64,000 nt of DNA from CAIWHR01 sp963836265 (GCA_963836265.1 CAWIIO010000005.1:124001-188000), one strand, 5' to 3'; positions 44,583-53,226 are shown, counted from the stretch's first letter. A program made the numbers and translations. The notes: a model not told the origin generated them from the sequence alone.

Positions 44583-44637
44583 CGTCGCGGGAACGAACGG
44601 GGCGGGCGCGGCTGCGCCCACCGAAAGGAGAACATCG

Positions 44638-45096
44638 ATGTCCGTTGAGCGGCACTGGGACGATGCGCAGGTCGGCGACGAGGCGGTGAGCCCGTCGGTC
44701 ACCGTCACCGAGGACATGATCCTGACCTACGCGCGGCTGACCGGCGACTTCACGCCGGTGCACGTCGACGAGGAATACGCGAAGACGACGCCGTTCGGCA
44801 CGCGCGTGGCGCACGGCCTCCTCGGGCTGTCGCTGGCCGACGGCCTCAAGACGCAGGCCGAGTACCGTTTCCTGCCCGGGATGTCGCTCGGTTGGACCTG
44901 GGACTTCGCGCTGCCGATCAAGATCGGCGACACGCTGCACGTTAAATTCAAGGTCGGCAGCATGCGCCCGACCAAGCGTCCTGGCTGGGGCATCGTGGTG
45001 CTGTCCTCCGAGCTCATCAACCAGCGCGGGGAAGTCGTCCAGAAAGGCGAGCACCGGCTGATGATCCCGCGGCGCCCCGGCGCCGAGTCGAGCTGA
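44638..45096 (+). CDS. MaoC-like hot-dog hydratase
   Basis: This 152-residue protein has the R-hydratase/MaoC signature TGDFTPVHVDEEYAKTTPFG followed by RVAHGLLGLSLADG, giving the catalytic Asp and His. The later segment PIKIGDTLHVKFKVGSMRPT is typical of the fold. Such enzymes hydrate or dehydrate enoyl-CoA thioesters. Followed after 66 bp by a class III CoA-transferase, it suggests that this branch works on CoA esters. Ribosome site AAAGGAG precedes ATG 44638. Confidence 0.88.
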   Translation: MSVERHWDDAQVGDEAVSPSVTVTEDMILTYARLTGDFTPVHVDEEYAKTTPFGTRVAHGLLGLSLADGLKTQAEYRFLPGMSLGWTWDFALPIKIGDTLHVKFKVGSMRPTKRPGWGIVVLSSELINQRGEVVQKGEHRLMIPRRPGAESS

Positions 45097-45162
45097 GCGA
45101 CGAGCGCAGGACACACCGCTGGTCGCAGGGCCGGTGGCTCTACTACACCCCGAGAGGCCTCC

Positions 45163-46407
45163 ATGCCGAGTCAACCACTCCCGCTCACGGGCATCCGCGT
45201 CATAGATTACAGTCATTTTCTCGCTGGGCCGTTCCTGTCGCGCTGTCTGGCCGCCATGGGCGCCGCGGTGATCAAGGTCGAGCGCCCCACGGCCGGCGAC
45301 GCGGGCCGCGCCCACCCGTACTTCATCAAGGGCCAGAGCGGTTACTTCCTGCAGCAGAACATGGGCAAGCAGGGCCTTTGCATCAATCTCAAGGATCCCC
45401 GCGGGCTGGAGATGATGCACAAGCTGACCGACACCGCCGATGTGTTCGTTGAAAATTTCCGCCCCGGCGCGCTCGAAAAGCTTGGCCTCGGGTACGCCGA
45501 GCTCTCCTCGCGCAACCCGAAGCTGGTCTACTGCTCGGTGTCCGCCTACGGCCACACCGGGCCGGACTCGGCGCGGCCCGGATTCGGGCTGATCGCGGAG
45601 GCCAAGAGCGGCGCGATGGCGATGATCGGCATGCCGGGCGAACCGCCGCCGCTGTTCCGGATCGCGCTGGCTGACATGTACACCGGCATCCACGGCGTGG
45701 CCGCCGTGTGCGCCGCGCTGCTCGGCCGCGCCAACTCGGGCCGCGGCCAGCACATCGACATGGCGCTCTACGACACCATGGTCTCGATGCACGAATACGC
45801 GGTGCAGTGCTACACCCTGTCCGGCGGCAAGGAGCTCCCGGTGCCAACTGGCCACGACCTGCCGCAGTCGACGGTGTACGGTGTGTTCGCGGGCCGCGAC
45901 GGCTACTTCGTGATAGCCGCGCAGGTGGACGACGCCTGGAAGCGGCTCGCCGGTTTGATTGGCGGCGACGCGCTCGCCGCAGATGCGCGCTTTCATCATC
46001 CGGCCGGGCGCAACGAGCACCGCGAGGAAATCCTGCCGAAGATCCGGGCATGGGCGATGGCGCAGCCCTCGGTCGAGGCCTGCATAGCCGCACTCGACGC
46101 GGTCCAGGTGCCGTGCGCCAAGGTGCAGGGCATCGACGAAGTACTCGCCGATCCTCAGATCATCGCCCGCGGCATGATCATCGAGCAGGACCATCCGGTG
46201 CTCGGCCGGATCCGCATGCCCAATCTGCCGTTCCGCTTTTCCGAATGCGACACCTCGCCGAAGAGCGTCGCGCCGCTGATGGGCCAGCACAACCGGGAGA
46301 TCGCCGCGAAGCTCGGGTATCCGGACTCCGCAATTGATGCGATGGTGCGCGATGGCGTGCTCTATGCCGAAGAAGCCGTGGCCGGGCTCGCCGCGGTCCA
46401 GCGATAG
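45163..46407 (+). CDS. Class III (CaiB/BaiF) CoA-transferase
   Basis: This 414-residue enzyme transfers CoA between carboxylic acids through an aspartyl intermediate. Family marks are GIRVIDYSHFLAGPFLSRCL, AAVIKVERPTAGDAGR, INLKDPRGLEMMHKLTDTAD, VFVENFRPGALEKLGLGY, YGHTGPDSARPGFGLI and the catalytic Asp (about residue 171) in LADMYTGIHGVAAV. It ends 10 bp before aroE. Donor and acceptor acids are unknown; itaconate, succinate-type and aryl-acid transferases belong here. Confidence 0.92.
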   Translation: MPSQPLPLTGIRVIDYSHFLAGPFLSRCLAAMGAAVIKVERPTAGDAGRAHPYFIKGQSGYFLQQNMGKQGLCINLKDPRGLEMMHKLTDTADVFVENFRPGALEKLGLGYAELSSRNPKLVYCSVSAYGHTGPDSARPGFGLIAEAKSGAMAMIGMPGEPPPLFRIALADMYTGIHGVAAVCAALLGRANSGRGQHIDMALYDTMVSMHEYAVQCYTLSGGKELPVPTGHDLPQSTVYGVFAGRDGYFVIAAQVDDAWKRLAGLIGGDALAADARFHHPAGRNEHREEILPKIRAWAMAQPSVEACIAALDAVQVPCAKVQGIDEVLADPQIIARGMIIEQDHPVLGRIRMPNLPFRFSECDTSPKSVAPLMGQHNREIAAKLGYPDSAIDAMVRDGVLYAEEAVAGLAAVQR

Positions 46408-46417
46408 GGAGTCACCG

Positions 46418-47239
46418 ATGACCGATCGTTACGCGCTGTTCGGCAACCCCGCGAAGCACAGCAAGTCGCCGCTGGTTCACGCGGCCTACGCGCACGAGAC
46501 CGGACAGGACATGACCTATGAGATCATCGAGGCGCCACTCGACGGGTTTGTCGCGGCCGTCGCGACGTTTCGCGCGAGCGGCGGGCGGGGCGGCAACGTC
46601 ACGATGCCGTTCAAGCGGGAGGCGTTCGCGCTCGCGACGGATCTTTCGGAACGCGGCCGCATCAGCGGCGCCGTCAATACGCTCAGTTTCGAGGGCGACC
46701 GCATCTCCGCCGACAATTTCGACGGCGTGGGTCTCGTCAGCGACATCCAGCGCAATATCGGCCTGCCGATCCGGGGCCGTCGGGTGCTGGTCCTGGGTGC
46801 GGGTGGCGCCGTGCGCGGAGCGCTCCTGCCGATCCTCGAGCAGCAGCCGGCGCTGGTCGTCGTCGCGAACCGCACGGTGTCGAAGGCGAAGGCGCTGGAC
46901 GATCCGTTCGCGGCGTTCGGCAAACTCGTCACCGGCGGCTACCCGGACCTCGGCAACGAGGCGTTCGACCTTGTCATCAACGCAACGTCCGCGAGCATGC
47001 GGGGTGAGCTGCCGCCGGTCACGCGTGCGGCGTTCGCCCCGGGCTGCGTCGCCTATGACCTCGTCTACGGCAAAGGGCTCACGCCTTTCCTCGCGCTCGC
47101 TCGCGGCGCCGGCGCGCGCCGTGTCGCAGACGGGATCGGCATGCTCGTGGAGCAGGCGGCGGAAGGATTCGAATGGTGGCGCGGGGTGCGGCCTTCGACG
47201 CGTGCGATGATCGACGCGATATCGGTGCCACTGGGCTGA
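46418..47239 (+). CDS. aroE: Shikimate dehydrogenase (NADP-dependent, biosynthetic type)
   Basis: This 273-residue enzyme reduces 3-dehydroshikimate to shikimate in aromatic amino acid synthesis. It keeps all canonical features: YALFGNPAKHSKSPLVHAAY with both carboxylate-binding serines, NVTMPFKREAFALA with the catalytic Lys, ISADNFDGVGL with the Asp, VLVLGAGGAVRGALLPIL and the NADP motif ANRTVSKA. It therefore differs clearly from the two catabolic-looking paralogues. It begins 10 bp after the CoA-transferase, yet the RNase II, tonB and mtgA genes beyond it are a housekeeping context, so it marks the border of the accessory region. Confidence 0.93.
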   Translation: MTDRYALFGNPAKHSKSPLVHAAYAHETGQDMTYEIIEAPLDGFVAAVATFRASGGRGGNVTMPFKREAFALATDLSERGRISGAVNTLSFEGDRISADNFDGVGLVSDIQRNIGLPIRGRRVLVLGAGGAVRGALLPILEQQPALVVVANRTVSKAKALDDPFAAFGKLVTGGYPDLGNEAFDLVINATSASMRGELPPVTRAAFAPGCVAYDLVYGKGLTPFLALARGAGARRVADGIGMLVEQAAEGFEWWRGVRPSTRAMIDAISVPLG

Positions 47240-47258
47240 CCGGGTGTTCCGCACCCGG
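47240..47258 (+). terminator. Stem-loop after aroE
   Basis: CCGGGTG-TTCCG-CACCCGG forms a perfect 7-bp stem directly after the aroE stop codon. No T-run follows, so intrinsic termination is uncertain. Confidence 0.3.
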
Positions 47259-47337
47259 ACAAACGCCCATCGCGGACCTCAAGGACACTACGGCATCGTT
47301 GGCCGCACACGCGGCGGTCGCTGACCCTGAACTGGTC

Positions 47338-47366
47338 TTGGGCCGCTACTGGCGGCCGGCTATAAT
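47338..47366 (+). promoter_or_regulatory. Sigma-70-like promoter upstream of the RNase II gene
   Basis: TTGGGC (47338-47343), a 17-bp spacer, and a perfect -10 TATAAT (47361-47366) lie 48 bp before the ATG at 47414. The predicted start near 47373 excludes the longer protein starts at 47376-47378. Confidence 0.6.
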
Positions 47367-47413
47367 GCGACCCTGATGTGGCCGGCACCTGGCCGCGCCC
47401 CGCTCCGGATTCC

Positions 47414-49255
47414 ATGTACGTCTTCTTCGAGGACGACGGCCAGTTCAAGGCCGGGACCGTCCTCGCCGACAACGACACGACGCTGCAGGTCGAGGCCGCT
47501 TCCGGCAAGCGGCTCAAGATCAAGGCCGCGGCGGTCCTGCTGCGCTTCGCCGAGCCGTCGCCATCGGGCTTCAACGCCGATGCGCACAAGCTCGCGCAGG
47601 ACCTCGACCCGAATTTCCTGTGGGAGGTGTGCGCCGACGAGGAGTTCGGATTCGCCGACCTCGCCAAGGAATATTTCGGCCGCCGGCCGGCGCCGCCCGA
47701 AGCGGCGGCGGTCGCGCTCGCGCTTTCCGCCGCGCCGATGTACTTCTACAAGCGCGGCAAGGGCCGCTACCGGAAAGCCCCGCCGGACGCGCTGAAGGCG
47801 GCGCTGGCTTCGGTCGAGCGCAAGAAGCTCGAGGGCGAGCGGATCGCCACGTGGAGCGCAGAGCTTTGCGCGCATCGGCTGCCCGCCGGACTTCGCGCCA
47901 AGCTGCCGATGCTGCTGCACAAGCCCGACAAGAACGCGCTCGAATGGAAGGCGCTCGCCGCCGCCTGCGACGCGCTGCAGACTAACCCGCTGTCGCTGCT
48001 CGCGCAATGCGGCGCGATTCCGTCGTCGCACGATTTCCACTACGACGCGTTTCTGGCCCAGGCGTTTCCCCGCGGCACGACGTTCCCCGCGTGGGGCACG
48101 CTGCCGGCATTGCCGGACCTGCCGACCGCGGACGTGCGCGCGCTGTCGATCGACGACGCGACGACCACCGAAATCGACGATGCGTTCTCGGTGCGCGAGC
48201 TCGCGAACGGCCATTACGAGGTCGGCATTCACATCGCCGCGCCGGCGCTCGCAATCCCGCGCGGAGCGCCGCTCGATGCGATCGCCCGCGAACGGCTTTC
48301 CACCGTCTACATGCCCGGTCGCAAAATCACGATGCTGCCCGATACCGCCATTGCCGCGTTCACGCTGGCCGCCGGTCACACGCCGCCTGCGCTGTCGATG
48401 TATGCCGAAATCGAGGCCGAGGGGACGCTCATCCGCCACGAGACGCGGGTCAATCGCGTTCCGATCGCTGCCAACCTGCGGCTCGATGCGATCGAAGACG
48501 GTTTCGCGACGGGGCTGCGTGCGCCATTCGATCCGCCATGGACCGCGGAATTGCGCGTGCTGTGGAAGTTCGCCCAGGCGTTGTCGGCCGGGCGCGGCAA
48601 GGCCGATTTCCCGCGTATCGACTATAGTTTCTACGTCGACTGGGACGCGGCGCCCGAGGGCAAGGTGACGATCGTCCCCCGACCGCGCGGCTCGCCGCTC
48701 GACAAGCTCGTCTCCGAGCTGATGATCTTCGTCAACAGCACGTGGGGGAAGCTTCTCGCCAATGCGCGCGCCGCGGGGCTCTACCGCACGCAGGCAAACG
48801 GCAAGGTGAAAATGAGCACGCGGGCGGCCGAACACCAGGGACTGGGGCTCGCGCAGTACCTGTGGGCAAGCTCGCCGCTGCGTCGCTACAGCGACCTCGT
48901 CAATCAGCGACAGGTGCTGGCGGTCGTGGCGGGCGAGAAGCCGCCCTACGCGGAGAACGACGCCGAGCTCTACGCGGCGCTCGCCGATTTCGAGGCGACG
49001 TACTCGATTTACGCGGAGTTCCAGAATCGGATGGAGCACTACTGGTGTCTGCGTTGGCTCCTGCAGGAGCACGTCGGCGAGACGACGGGGACGGTCATTC
49101 GCGAGAATATCGTCCGTTTCGACGCTTTGCCGCTCGTCGTGCGGCTTGCCGACTTGCCCCCCCACGCGCCGGAGACGCGGGTGCGAATCGGGATCGGGCG
49201 CATCGACCTCATTGCCGCGACGCTCGAATGCCGCTTCGCCGGCCTCGCCGGGTGA
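47414..49255 (+). CDS. RNase II/RNB-family exoribonuclease (VacB-like)
   Basis: This protein of about 613 residues has an N-terminal cold-shock/OB-like start (MYVFFEDDGQFKAGTVLADN) and the RNB domain with SIDDATTTEIDDAFSV (catalytic Asp cluster), HYEVGIHIAAPALAI, STVYMPGRKITMLPDTAIAA, VSELMIFVNSTWGKLLANAR and QYLWASSPLRRYSDLVNQRQ. It degrades RNA 3' to 5' in the cytoplasm. Start 47414 is chosen from the promoter position. It is followed by tonB-like and mtgA genes, an order I associate with betaproteobacteria. Confidence 0.9.
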   Translation: MYVFFEDDGQFKAGTVLADNDTTLQVEAASGKRLKIKAAAVLLRFAEPSPSGFNADAHKLAQDLDPNFLWEVCADEEFGFADLAKEYFGRRPAPPEAAAVALALSAAPMYFYKRGKGRYRKAPPDALKAALASVERKKLEGERIATWSAELCAHRLPAGLRAKLPMLLHKPDKNALEWKALAAACDALQTNPLSLLAQCGAIPSSHDFHYDAFLAQAFPRGTTFPAWGTLPALPDLPTADVRALSIDDATTTEIDDAFSVRELANGHYEVGIHIAAPALAIPRGAPLDAIARERLSTVYMPGRKITMLPDTAIAAFTLAAGHTPPALSMYAEIEAEGTLIRHETRVNRVPIAANLRLDAIEDGFATGLRAPFDPPWTAELRVLWKFAQALSAGRGKADFPRIDYSFYVDWDAAPEGKVTIVPRPRGSPLDKLVSELMIFVNSTWGKLLANARAAGLYRTQANGKVKMSTRAAEHQGLGLAQYLWASSPLRRYSDLVNQRQVLAVVAGEKPPYAENDAELYAALADFEATYSIYAEFQNRMEHYWCLRWLLQEHVGETTGTVIRENIVRFDALPLVVRLADLPPHAPETRVRIGIGRIDLIAATLECRFAGLAG

Positions 49256-49347
49256 GGCGACAACCGGCGACCCCGACCGCGAAACAGCGCTACGCGGTCG
49301 TCGGGCTGCGGCTACAATAAGACATTGACATAAAGCGCCCTGCGACC

Positions 49348-50568
49348 TTGCCGCGCCGACCCGCCTCGTCCAAGATCCAGCTGCCTGCCGCGCCGGCACC
49401 GGACGGCGAAGTGCCGCCGGGGCGGACGCGCGTGCCCTCGGCGCCGAGAAAAAAGGCTGCCGGTTCCCATCCGCCGGCGGCGCGAACTGCGGCGAACGCC
49501 GATTCGGCTGCGCCGCTCGTCCCGAAAGCCGCTCGCCGACCGAAAGTCGCTCCCGCCACGGGCGCGGCGAAGCGTGCCGGATCGGTGGCCGAAGGCAAGC
49601 GTCGGCCGCCTGGGCGCGAAGGTCGGCCGCAGCGCGCCGCCGCCGAGGTTTCCGCGTTGCCCGGCGGCGCCGTGGCTTTCGCGACCCCGGTCTGGGTCCC
49701 CGGCCTTTGGGCCGACGATCGCGGCAGCCGGCTTTTCAGCTACACGCTCGGCATTTCGATCGTGATCCATGCCGTACTGCTCGCGATCAAGTTCCAGCCG
49801 TTCGACCTGCAGAAGATGCTCGATCGCGGACCGCCGCTCGAGGTCGCGCTGGTCAACGCGAAATCGCCGACGAAGCCGACCAAGGCCGACATCCTCGCCC
49901 AGACGCATCTCGACGGCGGCGGCAATACCGACGCGAATCGCCGCGCGAAAACGCCGCTGCCCGTGCTGCCCAAAGACAGTCCCAATGCCGAGCTCACCGT
50001 CGCCACCCAGAAGGTCGAGACGCTCGAAAAGGAGACGAAGGAGCTGATGACGCGGCTCGCGAGCACGCCGACGCCGCAGGCGATGCCGAAGCCGACCGAG
50101 GTCAGCGATCCAAAGGATCTGCCGACCGCGACCGAGCTGATGCAGCGCACGCTCGAAGCGATGCGGCTCGAGGCGCAGATCGCAAAGGACATGGATGCAT
50201 ACCAGAAGCGGCCGAAACGGCGCTTCGTCGGCGCACGCGCCGAGGAGTATCGTTTCGCACGCTATGTCGAGGACTGGCGGCTCAAGGTCGAGCGTGTGGG
50301 CAACCTCAACTATCCGGAAGCCGCGCGGCAGTTGAAGCTCTATGGCAATCTGCTGATTACGGTGTCGATTCGCGCCGACGGCAGCGTCGAGACGGTCGAG
50401 GTCAATCGCTCGTCGGGTCAGCGGGTGCTCGACGCGGCCGCGGTGAAGATCGTCCAGATGGCCGCGCCGTTCGCGGCGTTTCCGCCGGACATCCGGCGCG
50501 ACACCGACATCCTGCATATCACCCGAACCTGGACGTTCACGAAGGGCGACGAGCTGCGCAGCGAGTGA
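49348..50568 (+). CDS. TonB-like energy-transducing protein with a long N-terminal extension
   Basis: This protein of about 406 residues uses a TTG start at 49348. Residues 1-125 are Pro/Ala/Arg-rich and probably disordered in the cytoplasm. One membrane helix follows (SYTLGISIVIHAVLLAIKF, ~131-149), then a periplasmic coil (VATQKVETLEKETKELMTRL) and a C-terminal TonB domain (KVERVGNLNYPEAARQLKLY, LLITVSIRADGSVETVEVNR, SSGQRVLDAAAVKIVQMAAP). Ordinary TonB proteins have a very short cytoplasmic start, so a later start near residue 100 is possible. No exbB/exbD or receptor gene is adjacent. A -10-like TACAAT lies at 49313-49318. Confidence 0.83.
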   Translation: MPRRPASSKIQLPAAPAPDGEVPPGRTRVPSAPRKKAAGSHPPAARTAANADSAAPLVPKAARRPKVAPATGAAKRAGSVAEGKRRPPGREGRPQRAAAEVSALPGGAVAFATPVWVPGLWADDRGSRLFSYTLGISIVIHAVLLAIKFQPFDLQKMLDRGPPLEVALVNAKSPTKPTKADILAQTHLDGGGNTDANRRAKTPLPVLPKDSPNAELTVATQKVETLEKETKELMTRLASTPTPQAMPKPTEVSDPKDLPTATELMQRTLEAMRLEAQIAKDMDAYQKRPKRRFVGARAEEYRFARYVEDWRLKVERVGNLNYPEAARQLKLYGNLLITVSIRADGSVETVEVNRSSGQRVLDAAAVKIVQMAAPFAAFPPDIRRDTDILHITRTWTFTKGDELRSE

Positions 50569-50573
50569 AAGTA

Positions 50574-50642
50574 GGGTCAGAGACGACTTTTCGGCACGGG
50601 CAGCGTGAATCCGGATGGCGCGGGGAAAGTCGTCTCTGACCC
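50574..50642. repeat. 69-bp palindromic element, copy 1 (overlaps the mtgA start)
   Basis: The left arm GGGTCAGAGACGACTTT (50574-50590) and right arm AAAGTCGTCTCTGACCC (50626-50642) are perfectly complementary over 17 bp around a 35-bp centre that contains GATGGCGCG. The right part, including the ATG, is read as the first codons of mtgA. A second, inverted copy lies at 51318-51384. This resembles REP/MITE-like elements mobilised in trans; no transposase gene is in the window. Confidence 0.8.
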
Positions 50643-51316
50643 CGCTGCGCATTGCTGCGGTCATTGCGCTCATCCCGCTTGTCTGGCTCGCGTGGGTCGC
50701 TGTCCATGTCGGCTGGTACCGCTACTACCCGCCGCACGAGACGGCGTTCATGGCGCAGCGCCTGGCCGAGGCCCGCGAACACGGCCGCAGGATCGAGCTC
50801 CGCTACGCCTGGGTGCCGTACAACCGCGTGGCGACGTCGATGAAGCGGGCGATGATCGCGGCCGAGGACGCGAAGTTCGTCGAGCATTCCGGGTTCGATT
50901 GGGAAGGCATCGAGCACGCGCAGGAAAAGAACCGGCGGCGCGGCCGTATCGTCGCCGGCGGCTCGACGATCACCCAGCAGCTCGCAAAGAACCTGTTCCT
51001 GTCGCCGGCGAAGAGCTATTGGCGCAAGCTCGAGGAGGCCGCGATCACCGTGCTGCTCGAAGCGATGTTGCCGAAGCAACGGATCTTCGAGCTTTATCTC
51101 AACGTGATCGAGTGGGGCAACGGCGTTTTCGGTGTCGAGGCCGCGGCGCGCCGCTACTTCCACGTCGATGCGCATCAGCTCACGGCCGAGCAGGCTGCGC
51201 GGCTCGCCGCGATGGCGCCGGCGCCACGCGTCTTCGAGCGCAATCCGGAATCGGCGTATCTCGCGGGGCGCGTCGCAACGATCCTCGCCCGGATGCCCTC
51301 GGCGCAGGTCCCCTAA
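50615..51316 (+). CDS. mtgA: Monofunctional biosynthetic peptidoglycan transglycosylase
   Basis: This 233-residue GT51 enzyme polymerises lipid II glycan chains at the periplasmic face. It has one N-terminal membrane anchor (IAAVIALIPLVWLAWVAVHV), the catalytic Glu in MIAAEDAKFVEHSGFDWEGI, the second motif GGSTITQQLAKNLFLSPAKS and then LEEAAITVLLEAMLPKQRIF, ELYLNVIEWGNGVFGVEAAA. The first codons (MARGKSSLTPLR) come from the right arm of palindromic element copy 1, and the stop lies 2 bp from copy 2. The gene is thus exactly framed by two inverted copies. The ancestral N-terminus may have been a little different. Confidence 0.93.
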   Translation: MARGKSSLTPLRIAAVIALIPLVWLAWVAVHVGWYRYYPPHETAFMAQRLAEAREHGRRIELRYAWVPYNRVATSMKRAMIAAEDAKFVEHSGFDWEGIEHAQEKNRRRGRIVAGGSTITQQLAKNLFLSPAKSYWRKLEEAAITVLLEAMLPKQRIFELYLNVIEWGNGVFGVEAAARRYFHVDAHQLTAEQAARLAAMAPAPRVFERNPESAYLAGRVATILARMPSAQVP

Positions 51317-51317
51317 A

Positions 51318-51384
51318 GGTCGGAGACGACTTTCCGGCGCCATCGGTATTCGGAACGCCGAGGCCGAAAAGTCGTCTCTGACCC
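51318..51384. repeat. Palindromic element, copy 2 (inverted relative to copy 1)
   Basis: GGTCGGAGACGACTTT (51318-51333) pairs with AAAGTCGTCTCTGACC (51368-51383), with one mismatch. The reverse complement of its centre (TCGGCCTCGGCG..GAATACCGATGGCGC) aligns with the centre of copy 1, so the two copies are in opposite orientation. It lies between mtgA and mgtE; a -10-like TAGAAT (51396-51401) follows. Confidence 0.75.
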
Positions 51385-51446
51385 CTGCTTTCGCATAGAA
51401 TGCCCGCGGCCTTCTCGTTCCACGCACCCTTGATCCCGTCATCGTC

Positions 51447-52913
51447 ATGCCCGAAACCCTGGACCACGGCGAAACCGGACGGCCCGAGGAGAACGCGAGC
51501 GTACAACACGCGCTCGCCGAGATAACGGCGCTGTTGCGCAAGCACCGGCTGGTCGAGGGGCTCGTCCAGGAGCAGCAGGAGCACGACGCCGGCGCCGAAC
51601 TGGCCCAGAGCAGCGTCTACAAGAAGAGCAAGGCGGCGCTGCAGAGAAAGCTCGATCGGCTGCACCCGGCCGATATCGCGTACATCCTGGAAGCGCTCCC
51701 GCTCGACGAGCGCCTCTATATCTGGGACCTCGTCAAGGCGGATCGCGACGGCGACATCCTGCTCGAAGTCTCCGACGCCGTCCGCGAATCGCTGATCTCC
51801 TCGATGGACACCGAGGAGCTCGTCGCCGCGACGGAAACCCTCGAAGCCGACGAGATCGCGGAGCTCGCGCCCGACCTCCCGCAGGAGGTGTTGGACGATC
51901 TATTCCAGAGCCTGCCGGCCGAGGAGCGCGAGCAGCTGCGCGCCGCAATGTCGTTCGAGGACGACATGGTCGGCGCTCTGATGGATTTCGAGGACGTCAC
52001 GGTGCGTCCAGACGTGACGCTCGACGTCGTGCTGCGCTACCTGCGTCGCATGGACGACCTGCCGAGCCAGACCGACCAGCTCTTCGTCGTCGACCGCGAC
52101 GAAAAGCTGCTCGGCGTGCTGCCGGTCAACAAGCTGATCGTCACCGACCCGGAGACGACGGTCGAAGCGGTCATGCAACCGCCGACGGTCAAGCTGCTGC
52201 AGCACGAGAAGGCCGACGCCGCGGCGTCCGCGTTCGAGCGCTACGACCTCGTGTCCGCGCCGGTCGTCGACACGAACGACAAGCTCGTGGGGCGGGTGAC
52301 CGTCGACGAGGTTCTCGACTTCGTCCGCCAAAGCGGGGAGGAGGACCTGCTGGCGCAGGCCGGCCTGCGCGCCGAGGAAGACGTCTTCGCTTCGGTGTGG
52401 GCGTCGTTCAAGAATCGCTGGGCATGGCTCGCGGTCAACCTTGTCACCGCGTTCATCGCATCGCGCGTGATCGGCCTGTTCGAAGGCTCGATCGAGAAGC
52501 TGGTCGCGCTCGCGGCGCTGATGCCGATCGTGGCCGGGATCGGCGGCAACTCGGGCAACCAGACGATCACGATGATCGTGCGGGCGGCGGCGCTCGGGCA
52601 GGTTTCGGTCGGGAACGCACGGCAGCTGATCGGCAAGGAGATGACCGTGAGCCTGGTCAACGGGCTCGTATGGGGCGGAGTCATGGGCCTGGTCGCGATG
52701 CTGTTGTACAAGGACGTGTCGCTCGGCCTCGTCATGGTGCTCGCGATGACGTTGAACCTGATGCTCGCCGCGCTGATGGGCGTTTTGATTCCGATGACGA
52801 TGATCAGGTTCGGCCGCGACCCGGCCGTCGGCTCGTCGGTGATGATCACCGCGGTCACGGACTCGAGCGGCTTCTTCATCTTCCTGGGGCTCGCGACGCT
52901 GTTCCTGCTTTGA
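51447..52913 (+). CDS. mgtE: Magnesium transporter MgtE
   Basis: This 488-residue protein has the MgtE order: an N-domain of helical repeats (~60-165: LDRLHPADIAYILEALPLDE, LAPDLPQEVLDDLFQSLPAE), two CBS domains (~170-300, DQLFVVDRDEKLLGVLPVNK and SAPVVDTNDKLVGRVTVDEV) and five membrane helices (~320-488), with the pore segment MPIVAGIGGNSGNQTITMIV and the closing TDSSGFFIFLGLATLFL. Cytosolic Mg2+ binding to the N and CBS domains gates the channel in known members. No Mg riboswitch is visible in the short leader. Confidence 0.95.
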   Translation: MPETLDHGETGRPEENASVQHALAEITALLRKHRLVEGLVQEQQEHDAGAELAQSSVYKKSKAALQRKLDRLHPADIAYILEALPLDERLYIWDLVKADRDGDILLEVSDAVRESLISSMDTEELVAATETLEADEIAELAPDLPQEVLDDLFQSLPAEEREQLRAAMSFEDDMVGALMDFEDVTVRPDVTLDVVLRYLRRMDDLPSQTDQLFVVDRDEKLLGVLPVNKLIVTDPETTVEAVMQPPTVKLLQHEKADAAASAFERYDLVSAPVVDTNDKLVGRVTVDEVLDFVRQSGEEDLLAQAGLRAEEDVFASVWASFKNRWAWLAVNLVTAFIASRVIGLFEGSIEKLVALAALMPIVAGIGGNSGNQTITMIVRAAALGQVSVGNARQLIGKEMTVSLVNGLVWGGVMGLVAMLLYKDVSLGLVMVLAMTLNLMLAALMGVLIPMTMIRFGRDPAVGSSVMITAVTDSSGFFIFLGLATLFLL

Positions 52914-53226
52914 TGGAGCGTGCTCCGGCGTCCGTGATCGCGTTCGGAGGGGCCATGTCGGCTACAGGGGTTGCGCGACCGTTCCAGCGGCCCGCGGGAA
53001 TAACGGCGGGGAGCTCGCTGTTGGCGCCGGTGAGGGCGACCTCGACACGAGGGAGATCCGCTGATTTTCGTGGTCTGCGGGGTGCCGGCCTTGCTGGCGC
53101 GCGCGGCGTAGCATCGCGCCATGCGGCTCGGCCCGCATCCCCCGGGGCGGGGCCGCGCTTTGCAGGGATGGGCCGCGGCCGCATCGCCCGGCGCATTGCG
53201 ACAGGGGTGACCGAGCGAATGGAATC
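52914..53226. other. Intergenic stretch without recognisable gene
   Basis: These 313 bp between mgtE and the ECF sigma gene hold no supported coding region on either strand, no tRNA-like fold and no clear terminator. Readings in them are Arg/Ala/Gly-rich shadows of high GC. A promoter for the sigma/anti-sigma pair is expected in the last 100 bp, but I cannot place it. Confidence 0.5.

Noticed and set aside
47360..49399. 679-codon minus-strand frame opposite the RNase II gene
   Set aside because: Shadow of the RNB-domain gene, which has its own promoter.
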